64,000 nt of DNA from Thalassovita litoralis (GTDB lineage Bacteria; Pseudomonadota; Alphaproteobacteria; Rhodobacterales; Rhodobacteraceae), in assembly GCF_900182725.1 (NCBI RefSeq), contig NZ_FXTO01000018.1, forward strand, positions 1 through 64,000, written 5' to 3'. The notes under the pieces were generated by a model. It had not been told where the DNA came from. It did not search any database and saw only the letters and a list, made by a program, of their open reading frames with translations. The translations under genes and the position numbers were made by a program. How positions within the stretch are numbered: position 1 is the first letter of the stretch; each line of letters begins with the position of its first letter. Positions 44,296 to 53,326 of the stretch are shown in pieces.

Positions 44296-45413
44296 CGGGC
44301 CCATGACATTGGCTCCAGCGGGTCGCAACGTGTGGTCATGATTTGCGCGCCAGTCCCGTCCCCGGCGTTTTGAATGGCAAGGGTCACTTCGTTCAGGTGC
44401 AGCGCAAAATCCGCAGACAGGCGACAGGGGCGGTTTTCGCGGATCGCGTCCAGCATTTCCGCGACACCCAGCGCGAAATTCATCGAAGCGGCCCCCCAGC
44501 GCCCCACCTTTGGGTGGGTTGGGCCAGACAGGCGAATGCGCCGCCCCAGTGGCATATCAACCAGCCGCCGCCGAATCCGCATCCGCCGATGGAACCGCAG
44601 CTTTGCTCCGTTATCCCACGCCTTTTTCAGCGCCAGTACACCGCTGTCGCCAATCACCCGAATCTGATGATCGTGCGGGGCGGCAATGGAACAGGTCAGC
44701 CGCGCCACCGGGCCGTTTTCAAAAAACAGCGTTGCCACGGAAAAATCCGGCGCGGTCCCTGTGACGCCCATTTTATCGGGAACAACCGTGGCGGATGCTG
44801 CCGTGACACTGCGCACGGTTCCGAACATGCCGATCAGCCATGTCAGGTAATAGCCCGCGTGTTCCAGCGTACAGCCCACGCGAAACTCATCCTCGAACGG
44901 CCACGGCGCGCCGCTTTCGCTTTTCCAGTCCTGAACCGGGGCTTGGGATATGAACCCGTCATCCAGTTCCGCATAGATCAGCCGAGGCGTCCCGGCCACG
45001 CCATCGCGCACGGCCTTGGCCAGTGTTTGTGCCGCTTCGCCCAACACCGAACAGGGGGCCGATGCCAGCATCAGCCCGCGTTCCCCGGCCAGTTCGTGCA
45101 ATTCCAGCGCATGTGCCATGTCCAGCGCCAGCGGCTTTTCGGAATAAACGTGATGCCCGGCCTGCAAACAGGTGCGATTCACCTGATAATGTGCCGATGG
45201 GTTGGTCAGGTTCAGCACCACCCCATCATGGGGGTGTGCCGCTAACAGATCGTCCAAACTGTCGAACCGGGGAATCTTCCAGTAGTCGCAGAATATCTGC
45301 GCCCGGTCCTGACGCAGGTCATACGCCCCCAATACGGGAATCCCGGATGCCTGAAGCGACCTCATGTACAGGTCCGCCACGAATCCGCAGCCGATCAGGG
45401 CAACACCGCTCAT
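44292..45413 (-). CDS. Gfo/Idh/MocA-family oxidoreductase
   Basis: About 373 residues. SGVALIGCGFVADLYMRSL is the NAD(P)-binding motif and VYSEKPLALDMAHALEL contains the EKP signature with the catalytic-site Lys. The C-terminal alpha/beta domain reads normally. Family members oxidise or reduce sugars or nucleotide sugars. The frame opens at 45506, but Met32 at 45413 begins just before the Rossmann fold and has a G-rich ribosome site; it is preferred. First gene of the leftward operon, divergent from the WecG/TagA gene. A related domain occurs in the fusion protein at 38981. Confidence 0.87.
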   Translation of the reverse strand: MSGVALIGCGFVADLYMRSLQASGIPVLGAYDLRQDRAQIFCDYWKIPRFDSLDDLLAAHPHDGVVLNLTNPSAHYQVNRTCLQAGHHVYSEKPLALDMAHALELHELAGERGLMLASAPCSVLGEAAQTLAKAVRDGVAGTPRLIYAELDDGFISQAPVQDWKSESGAPWPFEDEFRVGCTLEHAGYYLTWLIGMFGTVRSVTAASATVVPDKMGVTGTAPDFSVATLFFENGPVARLTCSIAAPHDHQIRVIGDSGVLALKKAWDNGAKLRFHRRMRIRRRLVDMPLGRRIRLSGPTHPKVGRWGAASMNFALGVAEMLDAIRENRPCRLSADFALHLNEVTLAIQNAGDGTGAQIMTTRCDPLEPMSWAR

Positions 45414-45622
45414 GCTGCACCCCCGCTGTGCCGTTCTGTTATTCCAGCGCCCACCCGCATTGTTTTGCCTGACTGTATCAATCTGCCTTCTGCCGCAAAA
45501 CAACATAAGAAAATGGCAACAGTTTGTCTGTCCGAAAGCGGCTTTTGGGTATCTTCTGATTGCTAACGGGGCCGGACAGCGTATCCTGTGGGCTGATAAC
45601 AGGCGCGAGGAAGGCGATAGCG

Positions 45623-46381
45623 GTGAAATTCACAATCGGAACCTATGAACTGACAGTGAATATTCCCGACTGGCCCACGCTAAGCGACCGCCTACGGGAT
45701 CGGTTCGCCGCGAAACAGGGCTTTGCGCTGGCGACGGTCAATCTGGATCATCTGGTGAAGCTGCGGCGCGATATGGATTTTCGCGCAGCCTATAAGGCAC
45801 AGGATTTGGTGGTGGCCGATGGCAACCCTATTGTCTGGATGTCCCGGATCGCGGGGCAGTCTGTGCAGCTATTACCCGGATCTGATCTGATCCTGCCCCT
45901 GTGTCAGTTGGCGGCGGATATGCAGGTGCCGATTGGGCTGGTTGGCACCACTGACGACAGCCTGAAACGCGCAGCCGTGGAATTGGAACGACAGGTGCCG
46001 GGGCTACGGGTTGTGGCCCGGATCGCGCCGCCTTTTGGGTTTGATCCGCAGGGCGCGCAGGCGGATGATATTCTACGTCAGTTGGAACAGGCGGGCGTTG
46101 GCCTGTGTTTCATCGCGCTGGGCGCCCCTAAACAGGAATTGTTTGCCGCGCGGGGCCGGTCGGTTGCGCCGTCGGTTGGGTTTGCGTCTATCGGGGCGGG
46201 GCTGGATTTTCTGGCGGGCCAACAGAAGCGCGCCCCCAAATGGGTGCGTCAGGTTCAGATGGAATGGCTGTGGCGGATGCTGGAAAATCCGGGCCGTTTG
46301 TTCATGCGTTACATGCGCTGTTTCTGGATTTTGCCGCGCCATATTGTGCAATCTTATACCCTGCGCAGACGAAATTCATAA
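45623..46381 (+). CDS. WecG/TagA/CpsF-family glycosyltransferase
   Basis: About 252 residues of the GT26 family, which transfers N-acetylmannosaminuronate-type or related sugars to undecaprenyl-linked acceptors at the inner membrane. VNLDHLVKLRRD and VVADGNPIVWMSRIAG match the N-terminal family motifs. FIALGAPKQELF and ASIGAGLDFLAGQQKRAPKWV match the C-terminal signatures. The C-terminal helical appendage (WLWRMLENPGRLFMRYMRCFW) is the membrane-binding part. GAGGAAGG upstream of the GTG at 45623 decides this start against an ATG at 45560. Last recognisable gene of the glycan locus. Confidence 0.9.
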   Translation: MKFTIGTYELTVNIPDWPTLSDRLRDRFAAKQGFALATVNLDHLVKLRRDMDFRAAYKAQDLVVADGNPIVWMSRIAGQSVQLLPGSDLILPLCQLAADMQVPIGLVGTTDDSLKRAAVELERQVPGLRVVARIAPPFGFDPQGAQADDILRQLEQAGVGLCFIALGAPKQELFAARGRSVAPSVGFASIGAGLDFLAGQQKRAPKWVRQVQMEWLWRMLENPGRLFMRYMRCFWILPRHIVQSYTLRRRNS

Positions 46382-46473
46382 AATTGTCATGTACCGAGTA
46401 GCCGCAGGATTAGCTAACTTTATTTTTTAATCAATGGTTTAGTAGGTGTCTTCCATCGCCTAACCCGCGATTT

Positions 46474-46502
46474 TCGTCATAAAACTTTAACCCCTTCGTC
46501 AA
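46474..46502 (+). promoter_or_regulatory. Candidate PHO boxes upstream of phnC
   Basis: Three seven-base units at 11-base spacing: TCGTCAT (46474), CTTTAAC (46485), TCGTCAA (46496), separated by AAAA and CCCT. Spacing and partial identity fit the CTGTCAT-N4 direct repeats bound by PhoB. They lie 50-80 bases before phnC in an AT-rich interval. Confidence 0.45.
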
Positions 46503-46553
46503 GAATTCTTTTTGGTCAGCCCGTACCCCGCAGCTTCAGAAACGGGGTGAATT

Positions 46554-47369
46554 ATGCTGACCATCCAAAACCTGACGAAAGCGTTCGGCGCGAACAAAGC
46601 CGTCGATAACGTCACGATTAAAATTGATCGCCCGATGATGATCGGCGTGATTGGGGCGTCTGGCGCGGGGAAATCCACCCTGTTGCGGATGCTGAACCGT
46701 CTGGAAACCGAAACGTCGGGGTCGATTCATTTCGACGGGCGCGACATCACCGCCCTGAAAGGCGCGGACAAACGTCGCTGGCAGGCCGATTGCGCGATGA
46801 TTTTCCAACAGTTCAATCTGGTGCCGCGCATGGATGTGGTGTCCAACGTGCTGCATGGCACGCTGAACCGGCGTTCGGCGCTGGCGACCATGTTCAACCT
46901 GTACCCGCAGGCGGACATTCACCGTGCCATCGACATTTTGGATCGTCTGGGGATTGCCGCCCATGCCGCCAAACGGGCCGAGGCGCTGTCAGGCGGGCAG
47001 CAACAGCGCGTGGCCATCGCCCGCGCCGTTATGCAAGATCCCAAGATCGTTTTGGCAGACGAACCCATTGCCAGCCTTGACCCGATGAATGCCCAGATCG
47101 TCATGGATGACCTGCGCCGCATTCACGACGAAGACGGGCGCATGGTTATTGCCAACCTGCACACTTTGGACACGGCCCGCCGCTATTGCGACCGCGTGAT
47201 CGGTATGCGCGCCGGGCGTGTGGTGTTCGATGGAACCCCGGCGCAACTGACCACCGGGGCCGCGCGGGACATCTATGGCGCGGATGGGTCGTTTTCCGAA
47301 TCCGCAACCAGCACCAGCATCGACACGCTGGATCGCCCCATTTTGGCAAAACAGGCCCAACTGGCCTGA
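46554..47369 (+). CDS. phnC: Phosphonate ABC transporter ATPase PhnC
   Basis: A 271-residue ABC ATPase that powers phosphonate uptake. Walker [15 protein letters not shown] begins near residue 36. The signature [14 protein letters not shown] and Walker [14 protein letters not shown] follow in order, with the switch His in NLHTLD. The length and the order with phnD and two phnE genes identify it. It begins the plus-strand phosphonate transport operon behind candidate PHO boxes, so induction by phosphate starvation is likely. Confidence 0.94.
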   Translation: MLTIQNLTKAFGANKAVDNVTIKIDRPMMIGVIGASGAGKSTLLRMLNRLETETSGSIHFDGRDITALKGADKRRWQADCAMIFQQFNLVPRMDVVSNVLHGTLNRRSALATMFNLYPQADIHRAIDILDRLGIAAHAAKRAEALSGGQQQRVAIARAVMQDPKIVLADEPIASLDPMNAQIVMDDLRRIHDEDGRMVIANLHTLDTARRYCDRVIGMRAGRVVFDGTPAQLTTGAARDIYGADGSFSESATSTSIDTLDRPILAKQAQLA

Positions 47370-47406
47370 TCTTTTACGAACGACATCTCAACTCGGAGAG
47401 AAACAG

Positions 47407-48309
47407 ATGAAAAAACTGATCGCCGCCGTTCTGGCAACCACCGCCCTGACCAGCCCGGTCATGGCTGACGAAATCAAAGAATTCCGCATCGGCATTCTGG
47501 GCGGTGAAAATGCCCAAGACCGTCTGAACAGCAACGAATGCCTGCGTTCCAAAACTCAGGATCTGCTGGGCGTGGAAACCAAACTGTTCGCCCCTGCCGA
47601 TTATAACGGCGTGATTCAGGGCCTGCTGGGCGGCACCATCGACATGGCTTGGCTGGGTGCATCGGGCTATGCCAAAACCTATCTGTCGGACCCCGAAGCC
47701 GTGGAACCCGTGCTGGTGAAGGTCAACAACGACGGCGGTTATGGCTATTACTCGATTGGTTTTGCCCGCAAAGACAGCGGCATCACCAGCCTGACCGACA
47801 TGAAAGGCAAAGTGTTCGGCTTTGGTGATCCGAACTCGACCTCGGGCTTCCTGATCCCGTCGATTGAAATCCCGCAGGCCACTGGCGCGTCGATGACCTC
47901 GGGCGATTATTTCGGCGAAGTCAAATTCACCGGCGGTCACGAACAAACCATCGTTGCAGTGTATAACGGCGACATCGACGCCGGTGTAAGCTGGGCCGAT
48001 GGTCTGGGCGAATGGGAAGATGGCTATAATTCCGGCGCACTGCGCAAGGCCGTGGATGCCGGTCTGGTCGACATGAACGACCTGGTCGAAATCTGGAAAT
48101 CCAAGCCGATCCCGGAAGGCCCCGTTGTGCTGCGTAAGGCGCTGCCGGAAGACGTGAAAGTTAAAATGACTGCGCTGATGGCGTCGCTGAAGTCGATGGA
48201 TGACGAATGCTTCTACAGCGTTGCAGCGGGCGAAGCCAAAGGTTTCATGCCGATCACGCATGACGCTTACGAAGTGATCATCGAAGCTCGCAAGCTGAAG
48301 TCCAACTAA
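47407..48309 (+). CDS. phnD: Phosphonate-binding periplasmic protein PhnD
   Basis: A 300-residue binding protein with a Sec signal peptide (MKKLIAAVLATTALTSPVMA, cleavage before DE). FRIGILGGENAQDRL and WLGASGYAKTYL are the conserved ligand-site regions of the PhnD family, and FGFGDPNSTSGFLIPS is the typical phosphonate-binding loop. The frame extends upstream into phnC, but the ATG at 47407 with GAGAGAAAC just before it gives the signal peptide directly. It is followed by a terminator-like hairpin before phnE, which would favour excess of the binding protein. Confidence 0.94.
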   Translation: MKKLIAAVLATTALTSPVMADEIKEFRIGILGGENAQDRLNSNECLRSKTQDLLGVETKLFAPADYNGVIQGLLGGTIDMAWLGASGYAKTYLSDPEAVEPVLVKVNNDGGYGYYSIGFARKDSGITSLTDMKGKVFGFGDPNSTSGFLIPSIEIPQATGASMTSGDYFGEVKFTGGHEQTIVAVYNGDIDAGVSWADGLGEWEDGYNSGALRKAVDAGLVDMNDLVEIWKSKPIPEGPVVLRKALPEDVKVKMTALMASLKSMDDECFYSVAAGEAKGFMPITHDAYEVIIEARKLKSN

Positions 48310-48327
48310 GCACTTTCTTTTATTGAA

Positions 48328-48358
48328 ACAGGCCCCCGATACGCCGGGGGCCTGTTTT
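48328..48358 (+). terminator. Attenuating terminator between phnD and phnE
   Basis: ACAGGCCCCCG, loop ATACGC, CGGGGGCCTGT: a perfect 11-bp stem followed by TTTT within TGTTTTCC. It is placed inside the operon after the binding-protein gene. Confidence 0.75.
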
Positions 48359-48376
48359 CCCATGTGACAGGTTCCT

Positions 48377-49255
48377 ATGGCCGATATATCCGCCCACACC
48401 CCGACCTCGGAAATCCGCTCTGCCTATCTGGAGATGACACACCGCAAACGCCTGTATTCCGGGCTGATGCTGGCGGTGTTCGTTGCGTTGATGGTGTCAG
48501 GTTTTGTTCTGGCCGATGATCGTAACGCTGGCGGCTTCTGGTCCGGCCTGCATCGCCTGTTTGATTTCCCGGCCGAAGTGCTAAGCGAAGCCAGCGAAAA
48601 GCTGACGGACCTGCCTGCGCATTTCGTGCATTTCCTGCCCTCGCTGATTGAAACGGTCAATATCGCGGCGGCTTCCACGCTGTTTGGCGCGATGATCGCG
48701 ATTGTTCTGTCGCTGCTGTCCACCCGTGGGCTGGCCCGCTGGCCGCGCCTGATCCCGGTGTTTCGCCGTATCATGGATATTACCCGCGCTATGCCTGAAA
48801 TCGTTGTGGCGCTGGTGCTGATTTTTGTGCTGGGCGGCGGCCCGGTTCCGGCGATGATCGCCATCGCATTTCATACCGCCGGTGCCTTGGGGAAACTGTT
48901 TTCCGAGGTGAATGAAAACGCCTCGCTCAAGCCGGTTGAAGGGCTGCAATCCGTTGGCGCGGGCTGGATTCAGCGCATGGTGCTGGGGATCATGCCACAA
49001 GTCGCGCCCAATTATCTGTCCTATGCGTTGCTGCGGTTTGAAATCAACATTCGTGCCTCGGCCATTCTGGGGTTCGTTGGCGCGGGCGGTATTGGCTATG
49101 ACCTGAAAAACGCAATGAGCTGGGGCAAGGGGCAGTATGACGAAGCCGCCGCGATTTTCCTGCTGCTGTTTGGCACGATTGTCATCGTCGATCAAATTTC
49201 GTCCGCATTGCGCGACCGCCTGACCCACGGCGCCCGGCTGGAGGCCACCCTATGA
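48377..49255 (+). CDS. phnE: Phosphonate ABC transporter permease PhnE (first copy)
   Basis: A 292-residue membrane subunit with about six helices. The EAA-type cytoplasmic loop is visible in GKLFSEVNENASLKPVEGLQSVGAGWIQRM, where it contacts PhnC, followed by LGFVGAGGIGYDL. Residues 30-50 form the first helix (LMLAVFVALMVSGFVLA). Its stop overlaps the start of the second permease gene by four bases (49252-49255), so the two form a heterodimeric channel, as in many alphaproteobacteria. Confidence 0.92.
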   Translation: MADISAHTPTSEIRSAYLEMTHRKRLYSGLMLAVFVALMVSGFVLADDRNAGGFWSGLHRLFDFPAEVLSEASEKLTDLPAHFVHFLPSLIETVNIAAASTLFGAMIAIVLSLLSTRGLARWPRLIPVFRRIMDITRAMPEIVVALVLIFVLGGGPVPAMIAIAFHTAGALGKLFSEVNENASLKPVEGLQSVGAGWIQRMVLGIMPQVAPNYLSYALLRFEINIRASAILGFVGAGGIGYDLKNAMSWGKGQYDEAAAIFLLLFGTIVIVDQISSALRDRLTHGARLEATL

Positions 49256-50559
49256 CCACCGTCACCACTGATGTCATCACCGATCTGAAAGGCCGGGCCG
49301 ATACGCTGTTTCTGCGCAAACGTCTGCTGGGGTTTGCCCTGCCTGCTGCGGTGCTGGTCTATCTGGCTTATATTTTCTTTGCCTTCGATATTCCGGGGCT
49401 GGCGGACCGCGCCAATCTGGACAATGGCAAGACGCTGATCCGCGACAGTTACAGCTATAAAACCCATGTCACGCTGGATAATCGCAGCGGCGACATCACC
49501 TATGCCATCGAAGGCGAACGCAAAGGCACCTATCCTGACGGGATGCGCCCTGATTGGGTGTCGGATCGTGACGGGATGACCGTGGTGGATCTGGGCCGGG
49601 GCAACAGCGTTCAGTTCGCACAGGGCTTTGCCCGGATCGTGCAACAGGACGGGTTGACCGTGACTGCCCGTCCGGACCGCGATGGGGTGAATGCCGATCT
49701 GCCCGCCGGGCCGCTGCCGGATATGATCAGCGCCTCGAAAAACCGTTTGATGGTAACATTGCCGGATGCCCGCGTGACTGTGACCCGCAACCGGGTTGAG
49801 GTGTTCAAATACGCCTTTGGCTGGGAACTGTTCTTCTTCACGCTGGACAGCCCCTATCACGGGATGGGATTTCCCACCCTGCTGTCCAAGGCCGTTTCGG
49901 GCGAAGCCGGGGCGATCTGGGATGATTTCTGGGGCAACGCCATGTGGCGGCACGCTGATGTGGCATGGGCGCTGTTTGAAACGATCCTGATGGCGTTTCT
50001 TGGCACCTTTGGGGCTGCAATGGTGGCCTTGCCGCTGGCCTTTTTGGCGGCCCGGAACTTTACCCCGCTGATGCCCCTGCGCTTTGCCGCCCGCCGCCTG
50101 TTCGATTTCTTCCGCGGTGTTGATGCGCTGATCTGGACCATCGTTCTGGCCCGCGCGTTTGGCCCCGGCCCGCTAACAGGCGCTTTGGCGATCCTGATTA
50201 CGGATACGGGCAGTTTCGGGAAAATGTTTTCCGAAGCCTTGGAAAATGTCGACGGCAAACAGATCGAAGGTATCCAATCCACCGGCGCGAAACCTGTGCA
50301 ACGCTACCGTTTCGGTGTGATCCCGCAGGTGACGCCGGTTTTCCTAAGCCAAGTGTTGTATTTCCTGGAATCCAACACCCGCAGCGCCACCATCATCGGC
50401 GCAATCACTGGCGGCGGGATCGGGCTGTTGCTGACACAGGCCATCATTACCCAAAAAGATTGGGAAGAAGTCAGCTATTACATCGTGCTGATCATCCTGA
50501 TGGTGATGGTGATGGATTGGCTGTCCGGCCTGCTGCGCCGCAAGCTGATCAAAGGGTAA
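49252..50559 (+). CDS. phnE: Phosphonate ABC transporter permease PhnE (second copy, with periplasmic insert)
   Basis: A 435-residue permease. The first helix is at about residues 25-44. It is followed by a hydrophilic stretch of roughly 180 residues, beginning FDIPGLADRANLDNGK and ending before WRHADVAWALFETILM. This is absent from the 292-residue partner and must lie in the periplasm. The remaining helices include the EAA-type loop GKMFSEALENVDGKQIEGIQ and the IGAITGGGIGLLL segment. It is coupled to the first phnE by ATGA. The insert may dock PhnD; that is inference. Confidence 0.9.
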   Translation: MTTVTTDVITDLKGRADTLFLRKRLLGFALPAAVLVYLAYIFFAFDIPGLADRANLDNGKTLIRDSYSYKTHVTLDNRSGDITYAIEGERKGTYPDGMRPDWVSDRDGMTVVDLGRGNSVQFAQGFARIVQQDGLTVTARPDRDGVNADLPAGPLPDMISASKNRLMVTLPDARVTVTRNRVEVFKYAFGWELFFFTLDSPYHGMGFPTLLSKAVSGEAGAIWDDFWGNAMWRHADVAWALFETILMAFLGTFGAAMVALPLAFLAARNFTPLMPLRFAARRLFDFFRGVDALIWTIVLARAFGPGPLTGALAILITDTGSFGKMFSEALENVDGKQIEGIQSTGAKPVQRYRFGVIPQVTPVFLSQVLYFLESNTRSATIIGAITGGGIGLLLTQAIITQKDWEEVSYYIVLIILMVMVMDWLSGLLRRKLIKG

Positions 50560-50600
50560 CAAGGCAATCCTGACTTGGGATTGCTGTAAGGCAGAATGAA

Positions 50601-51215
50601 ATGGCGAAATTACAAGAACACGAACCGCTGATCCATGCGGATGTGGAACTGACCGAAGTCACCTTTGGCCGCTTCTGCGAAATTGGCAAGGGCAGCCGTC
50701 TGGGCCATGTCGATATGGATGACTATTCCTATTGTGACCGTTATGCAGATATTGCCAACGCGGATATTGGTAAATTCGCCAATATCGCGGCTTTCGTGCG
50801 GATCGGGGCCACGGATCACCCGATGGAACGCGCCAGCCTGCACCATTTCCTGTATCGGTCACAGGATTACTGGGATGATGCACAGCGGGACGAGTCATTT
50901 TTTGCCCATCGTCATGCCCGCCGCGCCACGATTGGCCATGACACATGGTTGGGCCATAACGTGCAGGTCAAACCCGAGGTAACGATTGGTCATGGCGCGA
51001 TTGTTGCGTCTGGCGCGGTGGTCACAAAGGACGTGCCGCCCTACATGATCGTGGCCGGTATCCCGGCAGTGCCGATGCGCGAACGGTTCCCGGCGCAGGT
51101 GGCGGATCGGCTGATGGCCTTGGCGTGGTGGGATTGGGATCACGCCCGCCTGCGGGCGGCACTGATGGATTTCCGCAGCCAGAGCGCCGAGGCATTCCTG
51201 GAAAAATACGAATAA
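50601..51215 (+). CDS. Phosphonate-locus acetyltransferase with left-handed beta helix
   Basis: A 204-residue hexapeptide-repeat transferase related to chloramphenicol (xenobiotic) acetyltransferases and typical of C-P lyase loci in alphaproteobacteria. The hexapeptide turns are seen in DIANADIGKFANIAAFVRIG and HNVQVKPEVTIGHGAIVASGAVV. A catalytic His is likely in ATDHPMERASLHHF. It lies 41 bases after phnE, with a short GCAATCC/GGATTGC hairpin in the gap. It may acetylate aminoalkylphosphonates before C-P cleavage, the job of PhnO elsewhere, but this is not proven by sequence. Confidence 0.87.
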   Translation: MAKLQEHEPLIHADVELTEVTFGRFCEIGKGSRLGHVDMDDYSYCDRYADIANADIGKFANIAAFVRIGATDHPMERASLHHFLYRSQDYWDDAQRDESFFAHRHARRATIGHDTWLGHNVQVKPEVTIGHGAIVASGAVVTKDVPPYMIVAGIPAVPMRERFPAQVADRLMALAWWDWDHARLRAALMDFRSQSAEAFLEKYE

Positions 51216-51242
51216 CCCAGTTGGGTGTGCTGCGGTGCCGGA

Positions 51243-52424
51243 TTATTCCGCCGCCAGCCGCATCGGTTGTTCAGCTTCCATGAACCGTCTGGCCGCCTCG
51301 CCCGCCAGATAGGACAGGCAGCCATTGGCGACTGTGGCTTCGATGGCGTGGGTTGCTTTGTTGATCACCACCAGATCGGCCCGTTTGCCATAATCAATCT
51401 GCCCCCGATCATGCAGACGCATGATCTGCGCGGGGTTGGTGGAAATCAACGCCCATGCGGCAGGCAGGTCCATCACGCCGTCCTGTACCAGCCGGAACGC
51501 TGCGCGGGACAGGGCCGGATAGAAATAATCCGACACCAACGCCGTCACCAGCCCGTCCCGGATCAACCGTTCTGCCGCGATATTCCCCGATTGCGATCCG
51601 CCCCGTACCACGTTGGGCGCGCCCATCAACACCGGGTCGCCCATTGCGCTGGCTGCGGCGGCAGGGCCGCGTGCGGTGGGGAATTCGCAGATCCGCGCCC
51701 CGATCATGGCAAAGCGTTCCCGGCTTTCGGCATCTATATCGTCATGTGATCCGTACAGAACTCCCAGCGCGTCAAAGGCCTCGGCCAGTTGGCACAGGTG
51801 GCGAGGCACATCACGGCTGCGCGACAGGGCATCGCGCACCACGTCCAGCAATTCAGCCCCGGTGCGGCCGGTGCGGGCGGCCCATTGCGCCAGCGCCAGC
51901 GAATTTTCGCGTTCGTAATCCGTGGCTTCATGTAGGTGGTTGTTGAACACAACGTAATCCAACCCATGCCGTTGCACTGCCGCCAACAGCCGGGTGCCGG
52001 TATCAACCATATGGGTTTCATATCGAATTTGAACCCGCAGGTCGGTCAGCGCATGGGCGCGATAGTCATCCATCGCCGCCAGAAACATTTCTGCATAATC
52101 GGGGCCGCGAATGCCACCTTCCCAAGACCAGCTTTGTGCCAGCCATGCGGTTGTCACGCCATTGGCTGCCGCTTCGCGGTCCGTGTTCAGCAATCCGGTG
52201 GCAATCGGAAACGGGGCGGATGGGCGCGGGGCGATATGGCGCTCGAACGCATCGCCATGCAGGTCGATAATGCCGGGCAGGATGTAATAGCCGCGCAGGT
52301 CCACAGCCGGGCGCGGCCCTTTGGAAATCCGTCCATCTTCGATCACAACGGACCGATCCTGTAGACACCCATCGCGCAGGATGGTTGCGCCGGTCAGGCG
52401 CAGGGGGGGTAGCATCCGGCTCAT
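51243..52424 (-). CDS. phnM: PhnM-like amidohydrolase (divergent paralogue)
   Basis: A 393-residue metal-dependent hydrolase of the PhnM group. The metal site GIIDLHGDAFERHIAPRP differs from the canonical HTDNLERH of the second copy at 59155. Other metal ligands are in YVVFNNHLHEA, GSHDDID, and VLMGAPNVVRGGSQSGN, which is a PhnM hallmark. Canonical PhnM splits pyrophosphate from alpha-D-ribose-1-alkylphosphonate-5-triphosphate. This copy is in a minus-strand unit with phnF, so a distinct substrate or a backup role is possible. It is convergent with the acetyltransferase gene. Confidence 0.88.
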   Translation of the reverse strand: MSRMLPPLRLTGATILRDGCLQDRSVVIEDGRISKGPRPAVDLRGYYILPGIIDLHGDAFERHIAPRPSAPFPIATGLLNTDREAAANGVTTAWLAQSWSWEGGIRGPDYAEMFLAAMDDYRAHALTDLRVQIRYETHMVDTGTRLLAAVQRHGLDYVVFNNHLHEATDYERENSLALAQWAARTGRTGAELLDVVRDALSRSRDVPRHLCQLAEAFDALGVLYGSHDDIDAESRERFAMIGARICEFPTARGPAAAASAMGDPVLMGAPNVVRGGSQSGNIAAERLIRDGLVTALVSDYFYPALSRAAFRLVQDGVMDLPAAWALISTNPAQIMRLHDRGQIDYGKRADLVVINKATHAIEATVANGCLSYLAGEAARRFMEAEQPMRLAAE

Positions 52425-52512
52425 TGATTTGCCCTGCCTTGCACAATTTTCCCTGTTCTAAGGGTTTTGCGTGTCGGCGGTGTGACAACCAGAAGCATTA
52501 CGCCGGATTTTA

Positions 52513-53220
52513 TCAGTCCCCCAAAACCAGCGTGATCCGATCCCCGACAAACCATGTATGGCCATATTCAACCGGATGGCCATCGGGGTCCACGTTGATT
52601 GCCACCGTGCGCAGGATTGGGGCGCCTTCGGAAATACCCAGATGCAGGGCCTGCGTGGCGGTGGCGACCTTGGCCGTCAGGCGGGTGCTGGCGCGGGTGT
52701 AATCCGTGATCCCGGCAGCGGTCAGCGCCCTGGTCACGGATTGATAGGTTTCCAGCTGTTCCGGCAGGTCAGCAAAGCGTTCCGCCGGAAAGATGGACCG
52801 AAACAGCGCCACAGGCGTGCCGTCTGACAGCGATAACCCTTCGTAGACATGGACCAATGCGCCGGGCGGCAGGGTCAGCGCCTCGGCCTCGTCAGTGTCG
52901 CAGGGGCGGGTTTGGATTGCCAGAATGCGCTTGGCAGGCATCCGGCCTGCTTCGGTCAGGTTTTGGTGGAACCGCACCCGTTTGCCGATCCGGTAATCCG
53001 TGGGTTCGGCCATCACGAACACCCCCGCGCCACGCCGCGCATGGGTTAACCCCTGATCCGACAATTCCGCCAGCGCCCGCCGGACCGTGTGGCGGTTCAC
53101 GCCGAAACGGGCGGACAGTTCCGCCTCGGTCGGAAGTTTGTCGCCGGGGCGGTAATGCCCGGCGGCGATTTCATCGGTCAATGTGGTGGCGATTGCGCGC
53201 CAGACGGGGGTGCGTGTCAT
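52513..53220 (-). CDS. phnF: GntR/HutC-family regulator PhnF
   Basis: A 235-residue regulator. The winged helix is at about residues 10-75 (GDKLPTEAELSARFGVNRHTVRRAL, then HARRGAGVFV). A UTRA ligand-binding domain follows (residues about 90-230, including VHVYEGLSLSDGTPVALF and EYGHTWFVGDRI). PhnF proteins repress phosphonate genes. It is divergent from phnG, and the 106-base gap holds an inverted repeat (53280-53311) that is the likely operator. It is transcribed with the divergent phnM-like gene. Confidence 0.92.
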   Translation of the reverse strand: MTRTPVWRAIATTLTDEIAAGHYRPGDKLPTEAELSARFGVNRHTVRRALAELSDQGLTHARRGAGVFVMAEPTDYRIGKRVRFHQNLTEAGRMPAKRILAIQTRPCDTDEAEALTLPPGALVHVYEGLSLSDGTPVALFRSIFPAERFADLPEQLETYQSVTRALTAAGITDYTRASTRLTAKVATATQALHLGISEGAPILRTVAINVDPDGHPVEYGHTWFVGDRITLVLGD

Positions 53221-53279
53221 CAGGTTTCACCAATATTTCACAAAACCCCGCTGGACGGGTGGGGCGACTCGGGTCTATG

Positions 53280-53311
53280 ATTTGTCTAGTTGTATAGTTA
53301 AATGGACAAAT
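53280..53311. promoter_or_regulatory. Candidate PhnF operator in the phnF-phnG gap
   Basis: ATTTGTC (53280-53286) and GACAAAT (53305-53311) form a perfect 7-bp inverted repeat around CTAGTTGTATAG, which resembles TTGTATA half-sites of HutC-type regulators. A second TGTCTAG copy (53320-53326) touches the phnG start. Confidence 0.45.
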
Positions 53312-53326
53312 TGGCAAGGTGTCTAG

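Noticed and set aside
50564-50584. GCAATCC/GGATTGC hairpin between phnE and the acetyltransferase gene
   Set aside because: Seven-base stem without a T-run inside an operon; no function can be supported.
51215-51226. ACCCA-GT-TGGGT between the acetyltransferase and phnM-like genes
   Set aside because: Five-base stem with a two-base loop and no T-run; may be chance.
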